Positions 10,930 to 22,434 of a stretch of DNA of 64,000 nt are shown one piece after another; position 1 is the first letter of the stretch, and every line of letters starts with the position of its first letter. Both the position numbers and the translations under genes were made by a program. The notes under the pieces are model-generated. The model was given only the letters and a program-made list of their open reading frames with translations, was not told the origin of the DNA and ran no database searches. This stretch comes from Capsicum annuum (Eukaryota; Streptophyta; Magnoliopsida; Solanales; Solanaceae): contig NC_061120.1 of NCBI RefSeq assembly GCF_002878395.1, positions 113,260,907-113,324,906 of the forward strand, in the 5' to 3' direction.

Positions 10930-11563
10930 CCCATGACATCTAATTTTAAAAGCCATGACCTTTTATTGACCAACATCTTCCTTAATTTACATCAAAATAG
11001 GGTCTCTGGTTTGCTTTTCCTTAACCTCATCACATAGGGATTATTTAGCTACATCTTGTATGAACACACCTCTATCCTCGGAGTCTAAGAGTCGAACATC
11101 CAAATTAGAAAGCCATTGAATATACTTCACCATATTCCTCTTTCCTTCTTTCACATAAGAAAGACTGCTCATGGACAACCTGCTAAGGGAGTCAGCTACC
11201 ATATTGGCCTTACCCGAATGATAGTAAAGGCTCATATCATAATTCATCAACAATTCCAACCATCGCCTCTGCCTAAGATTCAATTTCTTTTGAGTGAAAC
11301 ATACTGCAAACTTTTGGGATTTGTAAAGATGTCAACATGCACTCCATAAAGCTAACGACGCCAAATTTTAATTGCAAACACCATATCTACCAACTCTAAA
11401 TCATGGGTGGGATAGTTCTTCTCATGCACCTTTATCTATCTAGATCCATAAGCTACTACCTTACCATGCTGCATAAGTACACACCCAAGTCCTACCCGAG
11501 ATGTATCATAGTACACAACAAAACCTTTTGTACTCTCTGGGAGGGTTAAAATAGGTGTAGTAG
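10930..11563 (-). pseudogene. Gypsy-1 RNase H
   Basis: RNase H removes the RNA strand during reverse transcription. The sense strand gives LTLPESTKGFVVYYDTS (from about 11563), GCVLMQHGKVVAYGSR, then NLRQRRWLELLMNYDMSLYY and HSGKANMVADSLSRL, the canonical gypsy RNase H and connection pattern. The N-terminal edge is cut exactly where the solo LTR inserted, after the Thr-Thr-Thr-Pro codons. Several stops lie between the blocks. Confidence 0.85.
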
Positions 11564-14348
11564 TGTAACGACCTGAAATCATCTCCCGGGACGTCACACG
11601 GTGCCTAAGGCTATGAGTAGCCCCAAGATAACCCTTCGAGCCGGTTTTCACCAATGACACTTAATTCAAGATGAGAATGAACTCATCACTAGCATAGTCA
11701 TATCACATGAAAGGAAATATAGAAAAGATACTCGGTCCATAAGACCACAATGTAGAGAAATCTCAACAAAACCATAATATCGAACCCTCAACACATCACA
11801 AGTCTGACACTAGTCTGACAAGCCTCTACAAATCAAAGTCTAGAGAGCCATTGGGATAGGTCCCCAACTGACTCAAAATGAACTGAAGATAAAACATAGT
11901 CTCTCAAGTACGGCAGATATCTGAAGATCGGTCCTCGAACCATGAGGACTCACCACTGTAGAAAACGTAGGCAAGGTACTCGAAGAATTATGGGCGAAAC
12001 TGGGACTGAGCACCTGAACCTACATTATGACACAATGTAGCACATAGACATATATGTGGATCAGTACTTAGAATGTACTGAGTATGCGGGGCTGAATGCA
12101 TATGAATAAAATAGTAACAATCTTCTTTAATCAAATTATGTATGCATTATGAGACGACTCACATGGCTTGAGCAAGTATAAAATATAAAGCTTATAAGTC
12201 ATGTAGAATGGAGAGTGTAACACAAATCTCGTGAGTCATCATTGTTTAATCTCAAAATTTAAAATCTTCTCTGGTTCTCAATACCCAAAGGCTAAGGGAC
12301 TTTAAAAAATACTTTCCACTCATGCATAAGTCTCATGGGAGTAAAACTTCTTCAATGCTCAACATTTCATAACTATTTAGAACTCATATAATTAGAATTT
12401 GGAATCATATAACTTGAAAACATACTTGAAGGTATTTCATTCACTTTAGGAAAATATCTCATCTCAAGCTTTAGGGAAATCACCCCATCTCAAATGGTAA
12501 GGCATTCTAGTTTATGGAAACAACTTACCTCAAGGATTTATAAAAGTACTATAACAAGGGAAGATGCTTTTATTTAGTAAATAACTCATATTAAGAAAAT
12601 ACTTTAGTTGGGGGAAACATCTTTATAATTCAACCATTTAGGAAAATAGCTTATCGGGAAGGAAAATAAGTATTTGATCTCGAAGTCTAAATGTCAAGGG
12701 AGGTTCTCGTAACCGACATAAACCATGCGAGCTACATGGAGTCCAACGTTTTGTCCTCTTAAGGAAGAGACCCCAAGTTGGGGAGGAGTGTCATACTCTT
12801 GCCAGGGAGTATAACCTAGGTCTAGTGATCATTAAACAAAACTCGGCCTTGGGCCCAATCATAATCATCATAAAACTCAGCCTCAGGCCCAACCTACGGT
12901 GGCACGTAGTTTTAGGGTAAGAAACCGTAGTAACTTACCCACTCGGTGCTAAATACTACTCCTTTTAGATTATCTGCGCTCATCTCATAAAATAAATCCA
13001 TTTTTAGAATAATCACATGGTTCACCACAAACCCAATAATCAAATCAATAATCTCATATAGTGAAGTGGATTTCAAAGCTCAAGGACCATTAGGTCAATT
13101 TATTTCTCAATAATCTCAAAATACTCAAAACATGGGTGCTCATAGCACAAGATTTCATAATTTCACAAGTCTCAAATAGGGCTTACTAACCCATAATTAA
13201 ATCTCAAGTTAAAGCTTATCAAAAGCATAATATATAGCATATAGATTCATAAATCACGTGAAAATCTGGGAATTTCAGCAAATTACCTCAAAATCTCAAT
13301 ATAGCCATATGCTTCAATATCTCAACAATGCAAATATTAGCTTATCAAAGAGTAAAATCATGGGGTTTATACCCAGCTGTAAATACTCAAGAAAACATGT
13401 AGAAATCGTGCCATTTGACTCTTAATTCATGGGAAATATCAATGTAATGCATTCAATAATAATGGGTGAAAAACCCAATTCAAATTCATGTAAAAACCTC
13501 ATATATTTCAAGAATTTCATGATTTAAATAACCTTTTGGGCACAAGGGTGAAAGGGTTACCCTTGTTAAAAAACACCACATTCCTTGAATCAGAAGCTTT
13601 TGATGAACTCTCACTTTTAGAACTCTATTCGTGCTCTAGAATGAGGGTTCTTGAGGTCCTTGACTTGGGAACCTTGAATCTTGACTCAATTTAGGAAATC
13701 CATGGTGGATTCTTGGAAGAGGTTTTGGATACTTAGGGTTTATGTTGAGAGAAAACTTGAGAAAAACCTCATAAGATGCTTGTAAATAGCTTTGATTTAG
13801 TGTTTCCATGATTTTATAGGCTTGGAAAAGGTCCAAAGTGCCCTTTTAAACATCTGTACGAAACTAGAAAAATTGAATTGAAACCCGATTTCATTGGCCT
13901 CCGCGATGCGCCACTTATCGCGGTGGCTCACTGGAATTTGACAATTGGGGAATTGGCAGCCTCCGTGACATGGAGCCATCGTGTTTTCCTACTGGTTGGG
14001 ACCTGGGACTCCTCCGAAATGTGCCACTATTGCGGGGTTCCACTGGAAATCGACAATTGCAAAATCAACCCTCTCCGCGACGCGCTAGGTAGTTAAATGA
14101 TGCAGTTTTATGACAAAGGCTTAAATTAGCCATAACTTCTTACCCGAGTGTTGGATTTGGGCAAATGTTATATCGATGGAAAGCTTATAAGATTTCCCAT
14201 GTGAAAAAAAGTAAAAATTAGTGAAATTATATATGGTTAACATGTTACTCACTTAGGAAGCAACTTCTCAATCTTTTAGGGCCGAAATCAAGCCTCACTC
14301 GACATGCCCTACAACTCAAACTACGAGGGAACTTTGCGGGGCCTTAGA
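11564..14348 (-). mobile_element. Solo-LTR-1 (2785 bp) inside Gypsy-1
   Basis: It begins TGTAACGACC and ends CCTTAGA (final CA mutated to GA). It is flanked by AGTAG at 11559-11563 and 14349-14353. The host reading frame resumes across the site: KNKLTT on one side and TTPILTLP on the other. There is no internal coding, primer site or second LTR, so it is a solo LTR left by LTR-LTR recombination. It shares end sequences and modules with 44078-47398. A GC-rich block with GCGATGCG-type motifs is at about 13895-14095, and a CTACGGT/ACCGTAG inverted repeat at 12894-12930. Strand is assigned from similarity to oriented LTRs. Confidence 0.85.
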
Positions 14349-14353
14349 AGTAG

Positions 14354-15560
14354 TTAACTTGTTCTTTAGTTTCTTAAAACTATTCTCACAGGAGTCAGAT
14401 CACAAGAATTTTACTTTCTTCTGAGTCAATCTGGTAAGTGGAGCAGCTATGGATGAAAAACAAACTACAGATCTCCTGTAATACCCTGCCAAACCCAAGA
14501 AGCTCCGGATGTCAGTTGGAGTCATGGGTCTAGGCCATTTTCTCACGGCCTCAGCCGTTTGAGGATCAACCTTAATTCCCTTACTAATAATAATATGCCC
14601 CAAAAAAGTAATATTACTAATCCAAAATTAACACTTAGAAAACTTCACATACAACTCATGGTCCTTAAGATTCTGAAAGATGATGCGGAGGTGATTGGAA
14701 TGCCCCTCCTCACTATTAGAGTAAATCAAGATATCATCGATAAATACTATGATGAGCAGGTCTAGAAACTGATGAAACACCCTATTCATGAGATCCATAA
14801 ATACTGCAGGGCTTTAGTCAACCTGAAGGACATTACTTTCATAGTGACCATATTAGGTTTTGGAAGCTGATTTGGGAATGTCAGCCTCCCTAAACTTCAA
14901 TTGATGGTACCTTGAATGAAGTTTTATTTTGGAGAAATATTTATCACCCCGGAGTTGATCAAAGAGATCATCGATTCTAGGAAGAGGGTACTTATTTTTA
15001 ACTGTGACTTTGTTCAGCTGATCGTAGTCTATGTAAATACGGAGGGAGAAGTCTTTCTTACATATGAAGAGTCTTACATATGAAGAGCATCAGAGCACCC
15101 CAGGGAGAGACACTGGCATGAATAAAGCCTTTGTTAAGAAGAGATTTTAACTTCTCCTTTAACTCTTTCAATTTTAAAGGAGACATCCTATATGGCAGAA
15201 TAGAAATAGGTCAGGTGTCTAGAAATAGGTCAATGCCAAAAGTTATTTCTCTATCCGGGGGTACCCCATGGAGATCATCAGGAAAGACTTCTAGAAATTC
15301 ATTAACTATAGGAACTTACTGGAGAGAAAGACTCTCAGAGCTATAATCTTTGATTCGAACCAGATGGTACAAAAAACCTTTGGATATAAGCTTATGGGCT
15401 ATAAGATAAGATATAAATTTCCCTCTAGGTACAAGAGAATACCCTTCCCACTGTATTACTAGCTCATTACGAAAAGAGAAGGTGACCTTTTTTGGTTCTG
15501 TAATCTAATGTAACATAACATGAATGGAGTCAATCTATTCCCACAACAACATCAAAATCG
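14354..15560 (-). pseudogene. Gypsy-1 reverse transcriptase
   Basis: This is the polymerase domain. The catalytic motif VFIDDILIY is intact at about 14715-14745. Downstream come [17 protein letters not shown] and MGHIIISKGIKVDP, then TPTDIRSFLGLAGYYRR and TQKKVKFL, the standard gypsy RT thumb and connection. Upstream parts ([19 protein letters not shown], about 14990-15040) are readable with frameshifts. Stops include one directly after KKVKFL. A short internal repeat of CATATGAAGAGTCTTACATA occurs near 15060-15085. Confidence 0.85.
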
Positions 15561-15579
15561 ACCATATAAAGTTCTATAA

Positions 15580-15938
15580 GATCCGCCATAGTATCTCGAT
15601 GGAAAATAGACACAACACAATTTTTATAAACTCTTCTAGCCATAATACAGTCACCAATAAGAGAAAGTAGACCCCGGATCAAGTCTAAAACTAACTTCTA
15701 CATAAGGGGTCACGTAAGAGAAGGTATACCCCAAATCAAGTAACACATACACATCACGGAAGAAAATTTGTAACATACCTGTAATAACATTTGCTGAAGC
15801 CTCTAAGTCCTGGCGGGTAGATAGAGCATACAAAAGGTTACGACCCACACCTACCCCGGGAGCAGAAGTGTTACTCTTAGTTGGCAGACTTGTAGATGCA
15901 GATTGGGACTTAGCACCCCTAATATTTCCTTTAGCCAA
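15580..15938 (-). pseudogene. Gypsy-1 aspartic protease
   Basis: The protease would mature Gag-Pol. The open stretch 15651-15938 reads YALSTRQDLEASANVITGML, then VYVLLDLGYTFSYVTPYVEV. This matches the gypsy protease pattern with DxG(A/S)T around the active-site Asp, here D-L-G-Y-T, so the usual residues next to Asp are changed. It ends in a stop at 15651. A similar 25-nt stretch occurs 57 bp apart (15656-15684 and 15713-15741), giving a second DPGSTFSY and possibly reflecting a local duplication. Confidence 0.75.
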
Positions 15939-15939
15939 A

Positions 15940-17109
15940 GGACAGTCTCTTTAAATATGGCCAGGCTGGCCATAAGAGCAGCACGTTCTGCCCCCAAAAT
16001 AACACTTCCCTAGATGATTCTTTCCCCAAATGCTACAATAAGAGTGAGATCTAGAGCGATGAGTTATGCTTCCCTGAGACTGAGTGCCCTAACCTCGCGG
16101 CCCGCTACTAGGATTTGATCTCTGCTCACCTGAAGGTCTGGATGTAGGTGTACTATCTGAAGACTGAGCATTGCTCCAAAATTTCTTTTTGAACCACTGC
16201 CTGCCCTATTTTTCATCTTGCTGCTGACTGACATTCTGATCTGCCAAATTAGTCCTTTTAGCCTGCCTTTCTTTTTCTTTTACCTTAGTCTTCCTCTTCT
16301 TCTCCTCTTCTACCTGCTACATATACACTGTTAGCCTAGAGATATCCATGTCCTTATTTAGCATTTCCCCCTTACATTCTAACCCCAAATCACTCCAGAG
16401 ACCAGATCTAAACTTTATCATACGAGCCCTTATATTGCAAACTAATTCCATAGCATAATCGGACAGTTGGATGAATTTCAATGCATATTTCTTGACATTC
16501 ATATTTCTTTCTTTTAGATTAACAAATTTCTCCGCCTTAGATTTCCTCAATTCCTGAGAAAAGAAGCAATCCAGGAAGGCTTTTGAAAACTCCTCCCATA
16601 CAACAAGTGTTATATTCTCACCCATAAACTCTTCTATTCCTCGTACCATACGCTGGCTAATTCCACCCTCTCAATAATACTAGCATGCATGACTCTGAAT
16701 ATTTTCTCTATTCCATCTATGAACCCTTACGGGTCATCCTCAACCTTGGTACCCAAAAAAGTGGGTGGGTTCAACCTCATGAACTGGCCAAGCCGAGTAA
16801 TTTTAGAAGAACCAGGGACAACATTCCCGTATCTAGATCGACGGAATAGAAAATAAATAAGTTGAGCAATAATATAAATAGACTGATGGAACTCAGCATT
16901 CGTGACTTCGCTTTGGGAGACTGAGTACGGTTAACACTGGACTAAGGATCCCGAGGTGGGCTAGTTTAGACTAGAGGAACCCCTTGAGTAGAAGTGAAAT
17001 TAGGGGTATGGGATCTATAATAGGTCCACATCCCATGAGTTGGGTGGACTTCTTTAGCATTTGTCCCAATACGTACGCAGGCCCTAGCTGAGGTATTACT
17101 GGGAGGCAT
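15940..17109 (-). pseudogene. Gypsy-1 gag with zinc knuckles
   Basis: Gag forms the particle and binds the RNA. The start is the ATG ending at 17109 (MPPSNTSARA), about 200 bp after the primer site. The capsid core (retrotrans_gag) is open at 16317-16649, with VVWEEFSKAFLDCFF, FVNLKERNMNVKKYALKFIQ and a DMDISRL ending. Near the C-terminus are two zinc-knuckle remnants: a damaged one (CSIWGKNHLGKC) and CCSYGQPGHI followed by a stop and RDCP. Stops are frequent elsewhere. Confidence 0.85.
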
Positions 17110-17290
17110 GATCTGAAATGTAGAAATTCAGGAGATAGGACACATTTAGACTATGTGTCATGAACTAGAACATGAAGAAACAAGAAACATTCCTAAATGC
17201 CTCGTAGCTTCCTCCTTATAAGTGTGGTCCACTATACACACATAAAAAGGACTCTACTCGACATGACTTCATAGATACCCTGGGACCCTG

Positions 17291-17309
17291 AACCGTGCTC
17301 TCATTCAAA
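17291..17309 (-). promoter_or_regulatory. Gypsy-1 primer binding site
   Basis: The sense strand after the 5' LTR reads TTTGAATGAGAGCACGGTT, a mutated form of the TTTGGTATCAGAGCACGGTT site that pairs with initiator tRNA-Met in this group. Confidence 0.65.
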
Positions 17310-17312
17310 GCT

Positions 17313-19447
17313 TGTCATGGCCTAAAGTGAGGCCCCGACCACGACGGGCATCCCGAACCATGAAGGCTCGGAAGATGCCTTAGCATGTAATCATAAGCAT
17401 AAGTCATATATAATGGAAGTGAGGAAGATAAACTGAAAATATGATAGTCCCATAGATAAATTTAAAATTTCTTAACATCAGACCCTAAGAAAATTCAAAT
17501 CCAATCTACAAAGCCTCTACTGAACTGAACATACTAGTGTGTCTAAACTGGGACAAGGCCCCCGATCGGGACATAAAACAAAACAAAAAAAATAACATAA
17601 GGGAAAGATGCCTTTCAAAGTAAGGGAGGCTCACCAACTCTGAATATCTGGAAATACTCTACTGGCTTGTGGGACCACGGGATTATGCCTCAGAACTTGA
17701 ATTACAAGGGGTCAATACTCTAAAGTAATAGTATGTAGTATAATCGAAAAATAAAACATGTATTTTTTATAACATAGGTGAGAGCATTTCATAAAATGAA
17801 TCAGTATAAAGTAAATAGAAACACATGAGCATAGAGTGAAAAACTTTAATTTATGCTTGTAAATCTGGACTCAACTCTTTACTTTAATTCTAAGCTAGAT
17901 GGTACACCCTACATTTATAAAATCCCAAGGTCTATATGAAATCCGCCCTTGACTCGGCGACCAAGACCATAATCCAAATTTGCTGCAAGGATTGGAGTAT
18001 CAGTAAATGGGACACATAAGATCACAAAGCAGAGTGCCATAGTCCCCAATCAAGTCAACATGTCATGGTAGTGCACAAGATCATAAATCAGGTCTTCTAA
18101 CCATAATCCCATATTGAGATGACATAAGTCAAAAGTACACAAGATCACAAAGAAGGGTACTATAATCCCGAGTTGGCAAATCATGATTTTGGACTACGAG
18201 TTTTCTGAACTCGTGCCTTCTTTGGGTAACCATCTAACTCTCTTTCAAGCCCAGTTTTAGCCCCTTTAACCATGTTTCATGCTTTTGAACATCTATTTTT
18301 TTCATATTAATGGTATGTCAAAATAGGTTTTATTATACCTAGACTTGCAAGCCATATCATAGCTTATAAAAACCATAGCCCTTTTCATTCAAAACATATT
18401 AATGACCACCAAAAGTTTTATAAAATCAAATGAGATTTATTGCTTCAAAAGCAGTTGAAACTTATGCAAACACACTCTCTTTTCAAGACTTTAACATATG
18501 GTGGTCACCTCGTTCATTAATCATATGCAGTTTCTTCATTAGGACACAAGAGCATTTAGCAATCAAATAAGCACCCTCTAATTTGGATAATAAAGCAATA
18601 CAAATCTACAATTGATAACGAAATACTTAAACTCAAGCTTTTTATCGTTTGTATGAAAACCCACAACATGTTTAGACAATGAATTTTATAACAAGAGAGG
18701 AAATTCCGTAAATCATGCTCTAATATAAATTCTCAAAACCCATTCCTTACATACACATGAATAAAGTTCAAGTTTAGGCAAAACCTCATGATAAATACAT
18801 ACTTTATCAAAATGGGTTCATGAATGCATGCTCTTGAAATAATTTCCAAAACCCAATACTTGTAGGTAATTATATATCTTAAAAGCGTGTTAAAATGATA
18901 AATTTTATGCTCATGAGATTTAGGATAGTTTCACATACCTCAATACTATTGAAAGCACAGAGAAATTTGACCCCTTGGATATTGGAGTTCTCTAACCCTA
19001 GGTGTTTCCTTTCTTCTGACTTATAGAATGAAACTTAGGGATTTTACAAAGGCAATAATATATTTTGGGGATGTATTAAATCATGGGAAATGGGTTAAAG
19101 GGGAAAAAGACTAAAAAGTCCCTCTAGACATTCAAAAATAACCACGAGAAACACAGCCTCCGCGATGTGGGGGCTATAACAAGGAATAGCCTCTGCAGTG
19201 CAACACCCATCGCGTGGATCAGCCTCCGCAGTGCGGTGCCCATCGTGGGAACCAGCCTCCGTAATGTGGGGCTATCGCGGAGGCTTATTGTCTCTGTGTC
19301 CCAAAAATACCCCAAAACCTGTCCAAAAATTTTGAAATTCCTCTGGGTTACCCTTTTAACACCCTTGGTCATGATTTTAGTTAAAAATATATGTTTCAAG
19401 TACGGGAAAGACCAAAAATAAACTAGCCAAAATTATAGGATGTTACA
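17313..19447 (-). mobile_element. Gypsy-1 5' LTR (2135 bp)
   Basis: It runs from TGTCATGGCC to GATGTTACA and is co-linear with 7343-9491. It contains the same triple CACAAGATCACAAAG-type repeat (about 18010-18160) and a clear row of GCCTCCGCGATG / GCAGTGCGGTG / CCATCGCG units at about 19155-19290. The right target duplication AAAAA follows. Confidence 0.9.
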
Positions 19448-19452
19448 AAAAA

Positions 19453-19859
19453 TATCATAAATCTAATGAAAGACATTAGGTGCTTGAGCACCCACAAGGC
19501 TCCATGTACATCTGCCGTCGATCACATTATTTCCTTTCTTCCAACAAATGCTGATTGAAAAAATGCACAAGTATAGGTAACTTTCCCCAGATTCAGTGAT
19601 GAGGTGGTTAAAATGGTCATTAACTTTTGGGTGGAATATCAATGAACATCGAAATTCTTCTTAGTAAGTATTTTTACGATAGGATTAACGACTAAGAGGA
19701 TTTCATTATGGAATTATGATTTGGAAAATTAAAAAATATGCATGAGGTGGACAAATACCATATTTATGCAGATGCTATAACATATATATGAGTCATGGCA
19801 CATGACATACTTTGTAAGAAAATAAACAAGAAGGCAACTGAAAAGCTATAGAAAAAAAT
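19453..19859. other. spacer, nothing recognised
   Basis: AT-rich, with no gene or repeat recognised. Confidence 0.35.
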
Positions 19860-20775
19860 TTGTACATATATATAAGGGCCACTAGGTCTTAAAACATTTC
19901 TGACACAAGGCCTAACAGATAAAAATGATCAAATATAACATCTGTATATGTGAAAATCATCACTAGTCTGTGAAGCCTCTACTAAAATCTGAAAGTAGTA
20001 AAACATACTTGTCATGATAGGGCTTTGACCTATTTATAATATCCGGATATATACATATGACAATGGCTATACTCAAATGTTTCCAAATAGAGGTGGAGTT
20101 CACAACCTCAATAGCCAAAATGTAAGCAAGTGCCGAGCGGGGTGGTTTGATGTCCTATGCTTCTGAATCTGGATTGTAGATGCAGTGCCCCCGACAAAGC
20201 GGACCTGAGTACATAAAAATAGCACTCGTATGTAAGGAAGAAAAAATAACATCAAGTATATACTAGAATTCCTATAAAGAAATATCAAATATGAGTAACT
20301 GAGAGAACGAATGAGTAAAATAAGACATTCAATGGAACGCATTTTCATGTCTTACAATTTCTGGTGTATTAAACCTTCATTTTGGATGATTCATTATAAC
20401 CTTTGCGGTCCATTCATTATGGCACTGGGAGCTTTGAACAGTTGATAAGTCCTAATTTCTTTTAGCATATATTTTTAGCCTATACATATTATATGAAATA
20501 AAGGCCACGGTGCAGACAACATATGACTCAACGTACTATAAGTTCATGAACTCAGAATGCAGTCTAAAAGTACTTTAAAGATCTCATGTTATAAACAGTA
20601 TATGCATGAGAGGCATAGTAGAAAGTATCTTACAATGCGATGAGCATATATATATGAAAATTTGACTGTTATACCTGTAGAGGTTATTCATTTATACATA
20701 AAACATAGATACTCATACAAAAAACACAACTATGTCAAATGAGAGATTGGGACCATATAATATTAGGTGAAAGCT

Positions 20776-20834
<59 letters not shown>

Positions 20835-21500
20835 ACAAGTGAAGTATATGAACAAGGGAAGAATATAACAGGTGAAGACTATCATCACATACAACTTATG
20901 GCCTTATGAACATTTGCTTTGAAATGCTCACCCGAGCTTGTAGATGAAGAGGTATATGAAACTTACCTCAATATATTTAGATTCAAACTCATTCTACTTT
21001 GGTTCTTCAAATCAAGATTTCAAGCTTCAAGTATGGAGAAGTGAGATTCCATTATCTTCCATGTTGAAACAAACATAATTCATGGATGAGTTCACTTATC
21101 TTGTGCTTGTGAGTGTTAGACTAAAAAGAATTTAAGAGAAAGCTATACCTAGGCCATGCTTAAGATGTCCAAAATGATTTCTTACATCATTACCTGTAAA
21201 TAACTTTTATAGAAAACGTAAAGTTTGATACTTTACACACTCCATCAAACACAATTGATAATGCATCACACTCTTCATCACACCATTTGGGTATTGTGCA
21301 GGTCTATAGTAAAATGCGCATAATATTTTACTTTGAAGTCAGATTAATGAGCAATTTGATTTTTTAAAAACTAAACTCCTAGGACTTTCATTACTTAGAT
21401 ACTATAACCCTAGAATAGGAGTTCTAGCCCCTCATATTTATAATAATAACTAGATTATTGTTTTGAATCATAAAAACTATGATGAAAAAATGAAATAGAA
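19860..21500 (-). mobile_element. degenerate gypsy LTR (approximate limits)
   Basis: It contains the small modules seen in the other gypsy LTRs here: GAAGCCTCTACT at about 19975, a GAGTACATAAAAATAGCACT box near 20190, and AAAATGCGCATAATATTTTA near 21315. The order and spacing match the well-bounded LTRs. No reliable TG...CA ends or target duplication were found, so limits and strand are inferred. Confidence 0.4.
20779..20830. repeat. (TA)26 microsatellite
   Basis: Fifty-two uninterrupted bases of alternating T and A. Confidence 0.98.
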
Positions 21501-21792
21501 ATAAGTTGATGTTATATTAGCTTCGTTGATGCTCTATGCTCTAAATGTGTCCTTTTTGTGTAGATGACATAAGGTCTATTAATAAGGTTTTGCCAATTCT
21601 AGTTAGAGACTCCTACTCAAAACATGCTTAGCTTAAGAAGTAGCCAGAACGATGCCTTTCATAGTTCCACTTTAGTGAAAATTCTCTCTTTTCTTCTGAT
21701 CATCACAACATGACACTCATCCCAATTCTCTACCATGTCATGGTAAATCTTCAGTACCTCAACACTTGTATAATTTTCTCCGGGTTTTTTCT

Positions 21793-22267
21793 TGTAAAAG
21801 TAAATTAGACAAATTAAAGAAAATTCCTTCTATTTTTGAATGAATCCTTACTACAAAATACCCCTATTTATACACATCAGGAAACCAACCCTATAATTAA
21901 ATAAAACCTAAATTAATTACACAATAATAAAATAAAGGAAAGAAAATATTACGTATATCTAAAATATACACCTAAAATAGGAAAAGGAATCTCTAATATA
22001 CACCTAAAATATATTATTTAAATGGCCAAGTTAACCAAATATACCCAACAATCTGGGCCTTCATCTATTGCAAATGAGTTGGGCCTCTTCACATGTCCAC
22101 TTGTGGAGGCTCACATCCAGTAAGAAGAGGTGGTTTCAAATGTCCCAAATCATTGCCATTCTCCCCCATCTTTATCTCAATTAGGAAACCCCATTGTTGA
22201 AAAATAAAATATATCTGGAGGTAGAACCAGATACACCTGCGGATAGTACTAGAAGCATGTAATTCCA
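21793..22267 (-). mobile_element. Copia-C 3' LTR (475 bp)
   Basis: It runs from TGTAAAAGTAAATTAG to ATGTAATTCCA and is clearly similar to 47485-47946 throughout, for example TTTTTGAATGAATCCTTA and TGTCCCAAATCATTGCCATT. The sense polypurine tract adjoins its 5' end. Confidence 0.9.
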
Positions 22268-22434
22268 ACTCCCCCTCAAGTTGGAGGTGTGGAAGAGACA
22301 CCTAACTGTCGAGCAATTAGTGATGCAACGGGACCATCAACGGCTTAGTGAATATATCAGTGAGTTGAATAAAAGACAATACATACGACAATGATATTAG
22401 TCCCACGAGATACTATTGATGGACAAAGTGATAG
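22268..22434 (-). pseudogene. Copia-C RNase H C-terminus and polypurine tract
   Basis: The sense strand carries the copia RNase H ending QLTDIFTKPL (about 22340-22370) and the terminal SNLRGS-type sequence. The polypurine tract TTGAGGGGGAGT (22268-22279) touches the 3' LTR. At 22434 the frame is cut by Gypsy-2 and continues at 35080. Confidence 0.85.

Larger units (their letters stand above)
7343..19447 (-). mobile_element. Gypsy-1, complete chromovirus-type Ty3/gypsy element
   Basis: The element has two LTRs of about 2.1 kb, target duplication AAAAA (7338-7342 and 19448-19452), a 5' primer site, gag, protease, RT, RNase H, integrase and a C-terminal chromodomain-like tail, all in minus order. 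The integrase motif series (YNNSYHS...SPIGW, then the SPMK...GKLSPR module) points to the Tekay/Del chromovirus group. Coding domains carry stops and frameshifts, and the LTRs differ by many substitutions, so it is an old, inactive copy. A 2.8-kb solo LTR sits inside it. Confidence 0.9.

Noticed and set aside
15656..15741. In-frame 57-bp duplication in the Gypsy-1 protease
   Set aside because: Only about 25 nt match, and part of the match is expected from the protease consensus, so duplication is not established.
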